Assembly (NCBI GenBank): GCA_016873775.1 | Contig: VGWC01000005.1 | Coordinates: 1 to 60,394, forward strand | Length of the DNA: 60,394 bases | Source: Ignavibacteria bacterium | Lineage (GTDB): Bacteria; Bacteroidota; Ignavibacteria; UBA10030; F1-140-MAGs086 | Direction: 5' to 3' | Shown: in pieces, positions 25,603 through 33,022 of the stretch | Layout of the letters: every line of letters begins with the position of its first letter | Numbering within the stretch: position 1 is the stretch's first letter | Made by a program: the position numbers and the translations under genes | The notes under the pieces: model-generated | The model's input: only the letters and a program-made list of their open reading frames with translations | Databases searched by the model: none | What the model was told of the DNA's origin: nothing

Positions 25603-27144
25603 CTAAAAAACATCAACAAGAGGCAATGGAATTTCATACACGCCTTCATATACATAAAATACATATGCCGTATTTGCTTTATTGTGCTTCGGATTGATGT
25701 TGTGTGCAAGTAAATCTCCGATGCTTGGCAATACCGTAGTTTGATGTACAAGCGAAATATCGAGCGCGGCTTCGAGGAGTTTCGAATCGCGAACAACGGA
25801 ATCGCTATACAGCACAACGTAATTTGGGAAAAACGGAAAATGCGAGAGTTGTTTTGCATCGTTTTGTACGTTCGACGTGTGTTCGAATACAATTACCGGC
25901 GGCGATGGTTTTCCAAAATAATATGTCGGAACAGGAAATTGATAACTGTATTGAGCAACGATTACTCCCGTTACATTTTGTTGCCGCTGAATAAACGACA
26001 ACGGTTCTACTCTGTCTTTTTTCCCGTACACAAAAAGCGAAACGCACAAAAGAATTGTATTCAATACAAGAAAATACAACCACAACGCTTTGTATGTTTT
26101 CCACCGCGCATTTGTTTTTTCAAACCATTCCTTGACGTTTGAAAATCCGATTGCTGATAGAATAATAATAAATGGAATTATAGGAAGAAGAAATCGTTCT
26201 TGCTTGTTGGCAATCAAACTATGCGCAACAAAAAAAAACAATGTCGGAATGGAAAGCCATAAATGTTTTTTCCCGGCTTTGAAACATGCAATGAGAACGA
26301 GGAATGAAAATGGCGGAAGAAAAATCGCAAGAATTGTTTCTCCATATCGCCACGGAGGTCCCGAAGGATAACCACTTGCACTTTTCACCAATTCTTGACC
26401 TTGGGTGAACAGAAAACCGTAGTTACGTTGAAACGAATATCCAAATTCACCATTGATATACATATTGATTGCTGACTGAAGTAATACAATAAACATCAAA
26501 CCGAAAAGCATATAGAAAGTATTTTTCCGATATTCAGCAAGGGAAAAATTCAGTATAAGAAACGGAAGAACGAACGAAAGTAGCGGAAAGCGAATGATGA
26601 GCGCGATGCCAAGGAATATTCCAGCAAGAACAGCATTCCATTTTTCCATCTCTTTTTGTTGTTCAGTTTTTTTTACGCTGAGCCACAAACTTGCAAGCAA
26701 CGGAACCTGGCAGACACTCTCTTCAAACTGATGAACGGAAGTAATTGGCAAAAGAAAATAAGTTGCATACAATAATCCACCGAGATTGGCGGATTCTTCT
26801 CCGTCAATTTTTTGAAGAATTCTATATACGAAAAAAATTCCAAGAGTAGAAAACACCGCTTGAGATAAACGTATGACGAGCATTTCTGTGTCGGGAGAAG
26901 TGTTGCCGAGGAATCTCATTCCCGACATTATGAGCGAAACGCTCCACGGATAAAGAACCGAATCTTTGTAATCGAGAGGAAGTTGTATTCCACGCGCGAG
27001 CATATCAGCATCAACCACAAGATTGAAATGGTCGTCAAGCGTAAGAAATCCTTTGCTGAAAATTGCGGCGATGATTCTTACGACAAAACCTATGAGAAGC
27101 AGGAATCGCAGTGGATGTTTTAGAAAATAGATTTTTATTAACAC
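25603..27144 (-). CDS. GT-C fold membrane glycosyltransferase (PMT/ArnT/Alg9-like)
   Basis: 513 aa, about ten to eleven membrane helices. The acidic motif LTLDDHFNLV in the first lumenal/periplasmic loop is the catalytic DD/DE signature of GT-C glycosyltransferases that use polyprenyl-phosphate sugars. RLSQAVFSTLGIFFVYRIL and ANKQERFLLPIIPF are also typical (the latter resembles the H/KxEHRF motif of the Alg9/PIG family). Ends 1 bp before the LtaS-like gene, so the two probably modify the same envelope glycan or lipid. Confidence 0.8.
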   Translation of the reverse strand: MLIKIYFLKHPLRFLLLIGFVVRIIAAIFSKGFLTLDDHFNLVVDADMLARGIQLPLDYKDSVLYPWSVSLIMSGMRFLGNTSPDTEMLVIRLSQAVFSTLGIFFVYRILQKIDGEESANLGGLLYATYFLLPITSVHQFEESVCQVPLLASLWLSVKKTEQQKEMEKWNAVLAGIFLGIALIIRFPLLSFVLPFLILNFSLAEYRKNTFYMLFGLMFIVLLQSAINMYINGEFGYSFQRNYGFLFTQGQELVKSASGYPSGPPWRYGETILAIFLPPFSFLVLIACFKAGKKHLWLSIPTLFFFVAHSLIANKQERFLLPIIPFIIILSAIGFSNVKEWFEKTNARWKTYKALWLYFLVLNTILLCVSLFVYGKKDRVEPLSFIQRQQNVTGVIVAQYSYQFPVPTYYFGKPSPPVIVFEHTSNVQNDAKQLSHFPFFPNYVVLYSDSVVRDSKLLEAALDISLVHQTTVLPSIGDLLAHNINPKHNKANTAYVFYVYEGVYEIPLPLVDVF

Positions 27145-27260
27145 TGTTCAATTTTTTTTCGGCAAAAGATAGACTTTTATTTCCACAAGAGAAAGGTAAA
27201 ACAGAACTGCATTTCACTTTCCTCTCCGTCAAAATTTTTGTATGTTTTGCCCGCATAATT

Positions 27261-27770
27261 ATGAATATCGAAACACTTCTTTTCTTCATTGTCGGAGGAA
27301 TAGCCATTGCTTCTGCCGTTTTCGTTGTTACACGCAAACACGCATTATACAGCGCACTGTTTCTGATTGTGAATATGTGTTCGCTAGCGGTTTTGTATTT
27401 AATGTTGCAAGCGCAATTCATTGCAATCATTCAAATTCTTGTCTACGCTGGCGCAATAATGGTGTTGTTTATCTTTGTCATAATGCTTTTAAATCTCGAA
27501 GAAGAAAAACCGGTTGCACAAAAATTATTTTCGTTCAAAACATTTGGTTTTGCGTTGTGTGTTGTTCTTCTTGCACAATTTATTTTCGCATTTTCAAAAG
27601 TTTCTGCGGATACAAAATCGCTTTCTCCCAATGCCGCGCAAATGGGGACAGTAGAATACATCGGCAAAGCATTATTCAACGAATATCTTTTTCCTTTCGA
27701 AGCGATATCGTTTCTTCTTCTCGCCGCGATTGTTGGCGCAGTCGTATTAGCAAAGAAAAAATTTCAATAA
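27261..27770 (+). CDS. nuoJ: NADH-quinone oxidoreductase subunit J
   Basis: 169 aa, five membrane helices. MNIETLLFFIVGGIAIASAVFVVTRKHALYSAL and YAGAIMVLFIFVIMLLN are diagnostic for NuoJ (ND6), a proton-pumping arm subunit of complex I. Start fixed at ATG 27261. No other nuo gene is in the window, which is unusual because nuoJ normally sits between nuoI and nuoK. Its stop overlaps the next start by 1 bp (TAATG), so it is coupled to a small helical protein and a nucleotidyltransferase. Confidence 0.93.
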   Translation: MNIETLLFFIVGGIAIASAVFVVTRKHALYSALFLIVNMCSLAVLYLMLQAQFIAIIQILVYAGAIMVLFIFVIMLLNLEEEKPVAQKLFSFKTFGFALCVVLLAQFIFAFSKVSADTKSLSPNAAQMGTVEYIGKALFNEYLFPFEAISFLLLAAIVGAVVLAKKKFQ

Positions 27771-27994
27771 TGGAAACCGAAGAAAATAAATCCGCAGTTC
27801 AACGAGCAATCGAATATGGGATTGATATATCGCTTATTGTAGAAAATATGCGTTTGACTCCAACTCAGCGTTTAGAAAAATTGCAAAATATGATGGAGTT
27901 TATAGAAGAAATGAAAAAAAATCGCGAACGTCTTTACGGTAATTTGATTGTAAGTGACCAGCATACGCAATATTCTCCAAATCCTAATAGATAA
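27770..27994 (+). CDS. Small helical protein paired with the nucleotidyltransferase
   Basis: 74 aa, all helix by composition, acidic/basic (YGIDISLIVENMRLTPTQRLEKLQNM, FIEEMKKNRERLYG). Starts on the last base of nuoJ and overlaps the nucleotidyltransferase by 41 bp. Small helical partners of this type with the IENLRLTPTERLE motif commonly precede minimal nucleotidyltransferases. Probably a regulator or antitoxin-like partner; not proven. Confidence 0.72.
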   Translation: METEENKSAVQRAIEYGIDISLIVENMRLTPTQRLEKLQNMMEFIEEMKKNRERLYGNLIVSDQHTQYSPNPNR

Positions 27995-28439
27995 TAATGT
28001 AGAATTCGTTATTATAGGCGGGGTTGCAGCAATTGCTGTAGGCTCCGATTACCCGACAAGCGATTTAGACATTTGTTATTCTCGTTCGATAGAAAACCTA
28101 AAAAAATTAAGTTCTGTTCTTCTCCAACTTAATTCCAAACTTAGGCACGATCCTTCGGATATTCCCTTTATTCCAGACGTTCCTACTCTAAAAGCAGGAT
28201 TGAATTTTACATTTCAAACTTCACTTGGCGCTTTAGATTTATTAGGCGAAGTAGGTGGAATAGGTTTTTATAATGATGTAAAAAAATACTCCATCGAAGC
28301 AGAAGCATACGGAATGAACTGCAACATACTAAACGTCGACGGACTTTTACTTTCCAAAAAATTTGCTGGAAGGAAAAAAGACGAAGCGATTATTGTTGTA
28401 CTTGAAGCGATAAAAGAGTTGCAAGAAAAAAGAAAATGA
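27954..28439 (+). CDS. AbiEii/MNT-like nucleotidyltransferase
   Basis: 161 aa with GTG start at 27954. The core motif is FVIIGGVAAIAVGSDYPTSDLDICY: the GG...T.DLD pattern of the nucleotidyltransferase fold, with two metal Asp in SDLDI. Such proteins modify targets (for example tRNA or proteins) by adding nucleotides and often form toxin-antitoxin or defence pairs. Overlaps the helical partner upstream by 41 bp and the GAF protein downstream by 4 bp, so the whole string from nuoJ on is translationally coupled. Confidence 0.78.
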   Translation: MTSIRNILQILIDNNVEFVIIGGVAAIAVGSDYPTSDLDICYSRSIENLKKLSSVLLQLNSKLRHDPSDIPFIPDVPTLKAGLNFTFQTSLGALDLLGEVGGIGFYNDVKKYSIEAEAYGMNCNILNVDGLLLSKKFAGRKKDEAIIVVLEAIKELQEKRK

Positions 28440-29932
28440 ATTTCTCCCCCGAACCATCTCCCACAAAAACAGAACTTTCAGTTTCGCTTCAGCATTTGCT
28501 CGATGCGCTGAAAGAACTCACGTTTGCTCATAGCGTTTGCCTGTTTTGGGTAAAGAACGAAACCTCGCAACTTCTTCTCGAAACGAAATCTACCAACGCG
28601 CACAGTTTATCTTCGTCGTTTCGGTTTTCGCTTGCCGATGATTTGGTAAGTCAAGTTGCGAAAAATGGAAAACCGCTCAACATTACCAACATCAATCCTT
28701 CTGCGCAGCGCGATTTAATTTGTTATTACGATACGATTGAAAATGTAAAATCATTTGCTGGAATTCCGATTTTCTTTTCTGAGAGTAATTCTCCTGTTGC
28801 CGTTTTATGCGCCGATAGTTTGAGCGTTGATGATTTTGGAAGTGAAACAATTATCTCTCTTCAAAAATTCGGAGAAATAATTACATCGTTGTTGAAAAAT
28901 TTTTCCGAGAAATATGATTTACAAGTTGATGCAAAAATGTTGAATGCAATTCGCTCGTTGCAAAAAAATATTCTCCATAATTCTTTGCGGGAAATTATTT
29001 TCGATTCGTTGCTTAGAGAAATAGGAAAAATTCTTTCGTGGGATTTTCTCACTGCAATTGCTCTCGATGGAAAAACAAACGAGTGGAAAGTTTTTTCGCT
29101 TGTAAATAATACAATCCATTCGTACATCGAACGAGAGAAATCAATTGATGTAAAAAAATCTGCTGTCGGGAAATCGTTGCATTCGCTACGCAGTCTTTTT
29201 GTTGATAATCTTGAAGAGAGAAACGTAGTTCGCTTTTATCCGGAGGAAAATTTTGTAAAACAAGGTTCGTTTCTCTGTATTCCTTTAACCAATGGAAATG
29301 AATGCTTTGGAATTGTTACTGCTGAATATCACGAACCAAATTCTTACGTTCAAAAAGATATCGAAACGCTTCAGCCATTGATTGCATTGATTAATTCTGC
29401 ATTAGAAATTCTTGAATTGAAAACCACGAATAAAGAATTTGTTCACGTAGAAAAAAACACAAATGCACTTCGAGAAAAATTTTTTTTCCAGCGATTGGAA
29501 AATGAATTGCATCGGGTAAGCGAGTTCAGTGAAAGTTGTGTTCTTGGAATCATTTCCATTGATAGAGCGATAAAATTCCGCGAGCGATTTGAAGAGAGCG
29601 GATTTGAAAATATTCGCACTTCGGTATCACAAGCGTTACTTTCCCATCTTCGTTCGTTCGATATTTTAGGAACGAGCGAAGCAAACCGAGAACAATTTTT
29701 TGTCTTACTCGTTCACTCCAATTCAATTGATGTACAGTTATGGGGAGAAAAAGTTCGCAAGCAAATTGCAAGCACTATTATTTCACTTGATGAAAAATCA
29801 TTTTCCGTTACTGTAAGTATCGGAATGTATTGCGTTGCGAAAACAATGAGTGGTGAATTTGCTTTTTCATACGCCAAAACCGCATTGAACAAAGCAATTG
29901 AACTAGGAGAAAATTCAGTAAAGATTTTGTAA
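28436..29932 (+). CDS. GAF-GAF-degenerate GGDEF protein
   Basis: 498 aa, soluble. First GAF domain about 14-160 (ending FAGIPIFF...VAVLCADS), second GAF about 185-335 (FLCIPLTNGNECFGIVTAEY), linker, then a diguanylate-cyclase fold about 355-498 (LGIISIDRAIKFRERFEESG, FSVTVSIGMYCV, YAKTALNKAIELGENSVKIL). The active-site GGDEF loop is replaced by SEANREQFF, so it should not make cyclic di-GMP; it may bind a nucleotide or act as a dimerisation or scaffold domain. Coupled by ATGA to the nucleotidyltransferase. Confidence 0.82.
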   Translation: MNFSPEPSPTKTELSVSLQHLLDALKELTFAHSVCLFWVKNETSQLLLETKSTNAHSLSSSFRFSLADDLVSQVAKNGKPLNITNINPSAQRDLICYYDTIENVKSFAGIPIFFSESNSPVAVLCADSLSVDDFGSETIISLQKFGEIITSLLKNFSEKYDLQVDAKMLNAIRSLQKNILHNSLREIIFDSLLREIGKILSWDFLTAIALDGKTNEWKVFSLVNNTIHSYIEREKSIDVKKSAVGKSLHSLRSLFVDNLEERNVVRFYPEENFVKQGSFLCIPLTNGNECFGIVTAEYHEPNSYVQKDIETLQPLIALINSALEILELKTTNKEFVHVEKNTNALREKFFFQRLENELHRVSEFSESCVLGIISIDRAIKFRERFEESGFENIRTSVSQALLSHLRSFDILGTSEANREQFFVLLVHSNSIDVQLWGEKVRKQIASTIISLDEKSFSVTVSIGMYCVAKTMSGEFAFSYAKTALNKAIELGENSVKIL

Positions 29933-29992
29933 ATTTACTGCCCAATTTTTAACAAACGAACAAACTAATTAACTATAAACGAATAACGAATT

Positions 29993-30187
29993 ATGGCAAA
30001 ACAACAATCTTTCGCAGATAAAGTGTCAAAAGCAGCAAAGCACAGCGGACTCAAATGTGAAAAGTGCGGAGAAATCAAACAACCGTCACTCATCATTGAT
30101 TCCGTTCCGTCAAAGCACGGGGGAACACGATTTGCTCAACGCCACGTGAAAGTATGTAAGTGCAACGAAAAGGAAGTATACGGTTAA
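29993..30187 (+). CDS. Small zinc-ribbon protein
   Basis: 64 aa, basic. Two cysteine pairs: CEKCGE near residues 22-25 and CKC near 55-57, separated by SLIIDSVPSKHGGTRFAQRHVKV. A lone zinc ribbon with a lysine-rich N-terminus suggests nucleic-acid or ribosome association. The gap before it (29950-29990) is filled with AACAAACGAA/CGAATTA words and offers no clear ribosome-binding site. No family name recognised. Confidence 0.72.
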   Translation: MAKQQSFADKVSKAAKHSGLKCEKCGEIKQPSLIIDSVPSKHGGTRFAQRHVKVCKCNEKEVYG

Positions 30188-30191
30188 ATTC

Positions 30192-30287
30192 ATTTTACAT
30201 TTTATATTTTACATTGCCTATGGCTCGAAGAGAGCATTTCAGAACGTTGAACTTGAAACTTCAATGCTAAAATATAAAATGTAAAAT
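30192..30287. repeat. Perfect 20-bp inverted repeat ending 5 bp before deoB
   Basis: Left arm 30192-30211 (attttacattttatatttta) and right arm 30268-30287 are exact reverse complements, spacer 56 nt. The right arm occupies the place of the deoB ribosome-binding site (ATG 30293). A second version of the same element lies directly before the second EutN gene (32644-32710). Confidence 0.8.
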
Positions 30288-30292
30288 ACAAA

Positions 30293-31495
30293 ATGATGAA
30301 AATACTTCTCACAATTCTCGATGGTGTCGGAATCGGCGAACTTCCCGATGCAAAAAATTACGGTGATGAAGGAAGTAATACGCTTGCCAACTGCGCTAAT
30401 GTTGTCGAAAATCTTTCTCTCCCGAATTTGAAAAAATTAGGAATCGGAAATATTGTTTCCTTAAAAAATGTTTCTGCGGAAAAAAATCCTCTCGGCAATT
30501 TTGGAAAGTTAGCAGAAGTTTCAGGGGGAAAGGATTCGACGACGGGACATTGGGAAATCGCGGGAGTAATTTCTGAAAAAGATTTTCCGTACTACACGAA
30601 AACAGGATTCCCGAAATTGTTGCTCGATTCTTTTTTGAAAGAAACGCAATGCAAAGGTTATCTCGGAAACAAAGCCGCTTCAGGCACAGAAATCATCGAA
30701 GAACTTGGCGAAGAGCATCAACGTTCGGGATTTCCGATTGTGTACACTTCTGCTGATTCCGTCTTTCAAATCGCTGCGCACGAAGAAACAATTCCACTCG
30801 AACGACTCTACGAAATTTGTAAACTCACGCGCGAAAGAATTTGCGTCGGTGAACACGCAGTCGGAAGAATCATTGCGAGACCATTTACCGGGACAAAAGG
30901 AAATTACACACGCACTGCTAACCGCAGAGATTTCTCGCTTCTTCCGCCTAAAAAAACCTTATTGAATTGTTTGCAGGAAAATTCGATTCGCACAATTGGT
31001 ATCGGAAAAATCGGCGACTTGTTTTCCGAACAAGGACTTGATGAAGTGCTTCATACAAAATCGAATTTGCAAGGAATAGAAAAAACAATTTCCGAAAGCC
31101 AAAAAATGCAAAACGGATTTATTCGCCGCGGCGAATTTATTTTTTCCAATCTCGTTGATTTCGACCAACTCTACGGACATCGCCGCAATCCTCAAGGTTT
31201 TGCAAAAAGTTTAGAAGAATTCGATGCGCAACTTCCGAATATTCTCGAAACACTGAGCAATAACGATTGGTTTTTCCTTACCGGAGACCATGGTAATGAC
31301 CCAACGTATCAACACACTGACCACACGCGCGAATATGTTCCGCTCCTATGTTTTTCAAAAAATGGGAAGCGCGGAATCAATATCGGAACGAGAAAATCGT
31401 TTGCCGATGTGGGTAAAACGGTTGGACGATTATTCGGATTGAACGGTACTTCGCTTGCGATTGATGGAACAAGTTTTCATGAGATGATTTTATAA
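30293..31495 (+). CDS. deoB: Phosphopentomutase
   Basis: 400 aa. DeoB interconverts ribose or deoxyribose 1- and 5-phosphate in nucleoside breakdown. N-terminal MKILLTILDGVGIGELPDA with metal Asp10, EVSGGKDSTTGHWEIAG (metal and phospho-Thr site), YTSADSVFQIAAHE, RIIARPFTG and the C-terminal metal site LTGDHGNDPTYQHTDHTRE are all classic. Followed by an AbrB-like gene 1 bp after its stop, then a PIN-like gene and two microcompartment vertex genes. That context suggests a deoxyribonucleoside pathway with a shell. Confidence 0.96.
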   Translation: MMKILLTILDGVGIGELPDAKNYGDEGSNTLANCANVVENLSLPNLKKLGIGNIVSLKNVSAEKNPLGNFGKLAEVSGGKDSTTGHWEIAGVISEKDFPYYTKTGFPKLLLDSFLKETQCKGYLGNKAASGTEIIEELGEEHQRSGFPIVYTSADSVFQIAAHEETIPLERLYEICKLTRERICVGEHAVGRIIARPFTGTKGNYTRTANRRDFSLLPPKKTLLNCLQENSIRTIGIGKIGDLFSEQGLDEVLHTKSNLQGIEKTISESQKMQNGFIRRGEFIFSNLVDFDQLYGHRRNPQGFAKSLEEFDAQLPNILETLSNNDWFFLTGDHGNDPTYQHTDHTREYVPLLCFSKNGKRGINIGTRKSFADVGKTVGRLFGLNGTSLAIDGTSFHEMIL

Positions 31496-31496
31496 A

Positions 31497-31796
31497 ATGT
31501 CTGAACACCAAACCGCAATCGAGTTTGACACAACAATTGATGAACACGGCGCAATTCATCTTCCAGAAATTTTACAAAGCGCATTGCATACGGGAGCGAA
31601 AGTATCCGTTCGTGTTCTCAGCAATGTCATTTCTAAAGAATTGAAATCCAAGCGTGTTTTGGAAAGTGAAATCGAAACGATAATGTCGTTGCAACTGGAA
31701 AACCGTGAGCAAGTCGTAAAATTTTTATTGACGGAAGGTTCGTTTGTTGGCAATAAATCGTTATTGAAACACGCGAAGGCGTTACTTGAAAATTGA
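31497..31796 (+). CDS. AbrB-like antitoxin candidate
   Basis: 99 aa. N-terminal swapped-hairpin-like region (IEFDTTIDEHGAIHLPEILQSAL) resembles AbrB/SpoVT or similar antitoxin DNA-binding heads, followed by a helical tail. One base separates its ATG from the deoB stop, so it is in the deoB message. The PIN-like gene follows after 76 bp; together they look like a VapBC-type pair. Confidence 0.6.
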   Translation: MSEHQTAIEFDTTIDEHGAIHLPEILQSALHTGAKVSVRVLSNVISKELKSKRVLESEIETIMSLQLENREQVVKFLLTEGSFVGNKSLLKHAKALLEN

Positions 31797-31800
31797 TTGA

Positions 31801-31872
31801 TGATTAGCAAAAAAGTAATTAGTCATTATTTACACGATGTACGAATGACGAATTCCCAATGACAAATTGCCG
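31801..31872. repeat. AATTAGTCATTA/GAATGACGAATT word repeat before the PIN gene
   Basis: A run of imperfect AATTAC/GAATGACGAA/CAATGACAAATT words fills the whole gap between the AbrB-like and PIN-like genes. No promoter or ribosome-binding site is recognisable. Confidence 0.5.
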
Positions 31873-32304
31873 ATGATAAAAGTTGCAATTCATACCGATG
31901 TGTTCCTCGAACATCTTTTTCATACTGAAGAGAAGCCATCAACACTTCGGCTTGCGATGAAAAAATTTTTCTGTTATACAACGGTGTTCAATGCAATCGA
32001 ATTGTTTTCTATTGCGGAAACTCCGAAAGAAATTCAGAAAATTGAAGATGTAATGTCTGCAATGAAACTTCTCGGGCTCAATGCAAAAAATTCAAAACTA
32101 TATGGAATGTTACTCGCAGAAAATGGAACAATGCAGCGATTCAATTTGCTCATTGCCGGTTTATGTTTGGAAAGTAAATTGTCAATCATAACTTCGCGAC
32201 CGAAAGAATTTCGCGGCGTTGAACATCTGCATATTATTCCCGCTTCATTGCTTAGAAAATATGAAACGGCGGAAGAGATTTTGAGAGCAAGTAGAAGAAG
32301 ATGA
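31873..32304 (+). CDS. PIN-domain-like protein (VapC-type)
   Basis: 143 aa from ATG 31873 (an earlier TTG at 31867 adds two residues). PIN fold features: Asp9 in VAIHTDVFLEHLF, Glu43 in FNAIELFSI, and the terminal pattern LLIAGLCLESKLSIITSRPKEF, where toxins have a metal Asp before the LIA motif. Here that place is Asn91 and the final ITxD acid is absent, so nuclease activity is doubtful. It lies between deoB and the vertex genes on the same strand. Confidence 0.62.
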   Translation: MIKVAIHTDVFLEHLFHTEEKPSTLRLAMKKFFCYTTVFNAIELFSIAETPKEIQKIEDVMSAMKLLGLNAKNSKLYGMLLAENGTMQRFNLLIAGLCLESKLSIITSRPKEFRGVEHLHIIPASLLRKYETAEEILRASRRR

Positions 32305-32328
32305 GGTGCGATTTGCGATATGAGTTTT

Positions 32329-32360
32329 AACAATAACAAATTACGAATTACAAATTAAGT
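32329..32360. repeat. ACAAATTACGAATTACAAATT word repeat before the first EutN gene
   Basis: Near-tandem AAATTAC/GAATTAC words occupy the bases upstream of ATG 32363. The same words are seen in reverse within the LtaS-like gene at 25087-25130. Confidence 0.5.
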
Positions 32361-32362
32361 TT

Positions 32363-32632
32363 ATGTTTTTAGGAAAAGTCGTCGGCACAGTTTGGGCAAC
32401 ACGCAAAGATGAAGAACTTGTCGGAATGAAATTTCAAATTGTCAAGCATGTTGGATTGGATTACCAATTGAAAGACTCGTTTGTAGTTGCAGTTGACACC
32501 GTGCAAGCGGGAGTTGGCGATGTTGTGCTTGTGTGCAGCGGAAGTTCTGCGAGACTCACGACACTTACCAAGAACAAACCCGTTGATGCCGTGATTATGG
32601 CGGTTGTAGATAAAATAGATGTGAAAGACTAA
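32363..32632 (+). CDS. eutN: EutN/CcmL-family microcompartment vertex protein, copy 1
   Basis: 89 aa, the full length for this family of pentamers that close the corners of carboxysomes and metabolosomes. GKVVGTVWATRKDEELVGMKF (4-24), VVAVDTVQAGVGDVVLV (41-57), the loop GSSAR (60-64) and the final strand PVDAVIMAVVDKID are the family pattern. A second, more diverged copy follows at 32711. No hexameric (PF00936) shell gene is visible in this window, so the rest of the shell would be encoded elsewhere, or the pair is a satellite locus. Confidence 0.93.
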   Translation: MFLGKVVGTVWATRKDEELVGMKFQIVKHVGLDYQLKDSFVVAVDTVQAGVGDVVLVCSGSSARLTTLTKNKPVDAVIMAVVDKIDVKD

Positions 32633-32643
32633 ATCCATTTTAG

Positions 32644-32710
32644 ATTTTATATTTTACATTGAACAATTCAGTCAATGTAAAATATAAAATGTAAAATGTA
32701 AAATGTAAAT
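32644..32710. repeat. Perfect 19-bp inverted repeat plus TGTAAAA tandem before the second EutN gene
   Basis: Arms 32644-32662 and 32672-32690 are exact reverse complements (loop acaattcag), followed by ATGTAAA repeated three times up to base 32710, abutting ATG 32711. Same family as the repeat before deoB. Confidence 0.8.
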
Positions 32711-32980
32711 ATGTTTTTCGGCAAAGTCATCGGAACAATTTGGGCTACACGCAAAGACGAAAGTTTAGTTGGGAAAAAACTTTTGTTTGTGCAGCCGCTT
32801 AATTCCAAGTTGGAAAAAAACGGCGATGCGATAATTGCAGTTGATACGATTGGAGTTGGAGTTGCCGAACATATTTTTTACATCACCTCACGCGAAGCAA
32901 CTGTTCCTCTCACCAATTCCCAAACTCCCATTGATGCCGCCATTGTTGGAAAACTAGATAGAGTTGATTTAGAAAAATAA
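32711..32980 (+). CDS. eutN: EutN/CcmL-family microcompartment vertex protein, copy 2
   Basis: 89 aa. Starts MFFGKVIGTIWATRKDESLVGKK, nearly the same as copy 1, then diverges: IIAVDTIGVGVAEHIFYIT, and the GSxAR loop of copy 1 is replaced by SREAT. The last strand PIDAAIVGKLDRVD is kept. Two or three different vertex paralogs per locus are normal in metabolosomes, where they occupy distinct corners. It follows copy 1 after a 78-bp hairpin-filled gap. Confidence 0.9.
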   Translation: MFFGKVIGTIWATRKDESLVGKKLLFVQPLNSKLEKNGDAIIAVDTIGVGVAEHIFYITSREATVPLTNSQTPIDAAIVGKLDRVDLEK

Positions 32981-32982
32981 AC

Positions 32983-33022
32983 TACATTTGCACAATCTAA
33001 AATCTGAATACTAAAATCTAAA
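32983..33022 (+). promoter_or_regulatory. Candidate -7 element and AATCTAAAATCTG word repeat before marC
   Basis: TACATTTG at 32983-32990 matches TAnnTTTG, but no -33 TTTG lies at the right distance. The rest of the gap (32994-33022) is AATCTAAAATCTGAATACTAAAATCTAAAAT, a word repeat of the same family as 43155-43192. Confidence 0.3.

Noticed and set aside
23619-25892. Long form of the LtaS-like protein starting at 25892
   Set aside because: It would overlap the glycosyltransferase gene by 290 bp and adds residues with no membrane or signal logic; the Met at 25601 fits the adjacent stop.
27242-27994. A single 250-codon protein running through nuoJ into the helical partner
   Set aside because: Its first 176 codons are nuoJ in the wrong frame with Cys-rich nonsense; only the part from 27770 looks like protein.
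32638-32710. Simple intrinsic terminator of the first EutN gene
   Set aside because: The 19-bp stem is long enough but has no T-tract after it on the plus strand, and it abuts the next start codon.
29950-33022. CRISPR-like array in the repeat-filled gaps
   Set aside because: Words are short, imperfect, of several kinds and interrupted by genes. There are no equal repeats with unique spacers and no cas gene.
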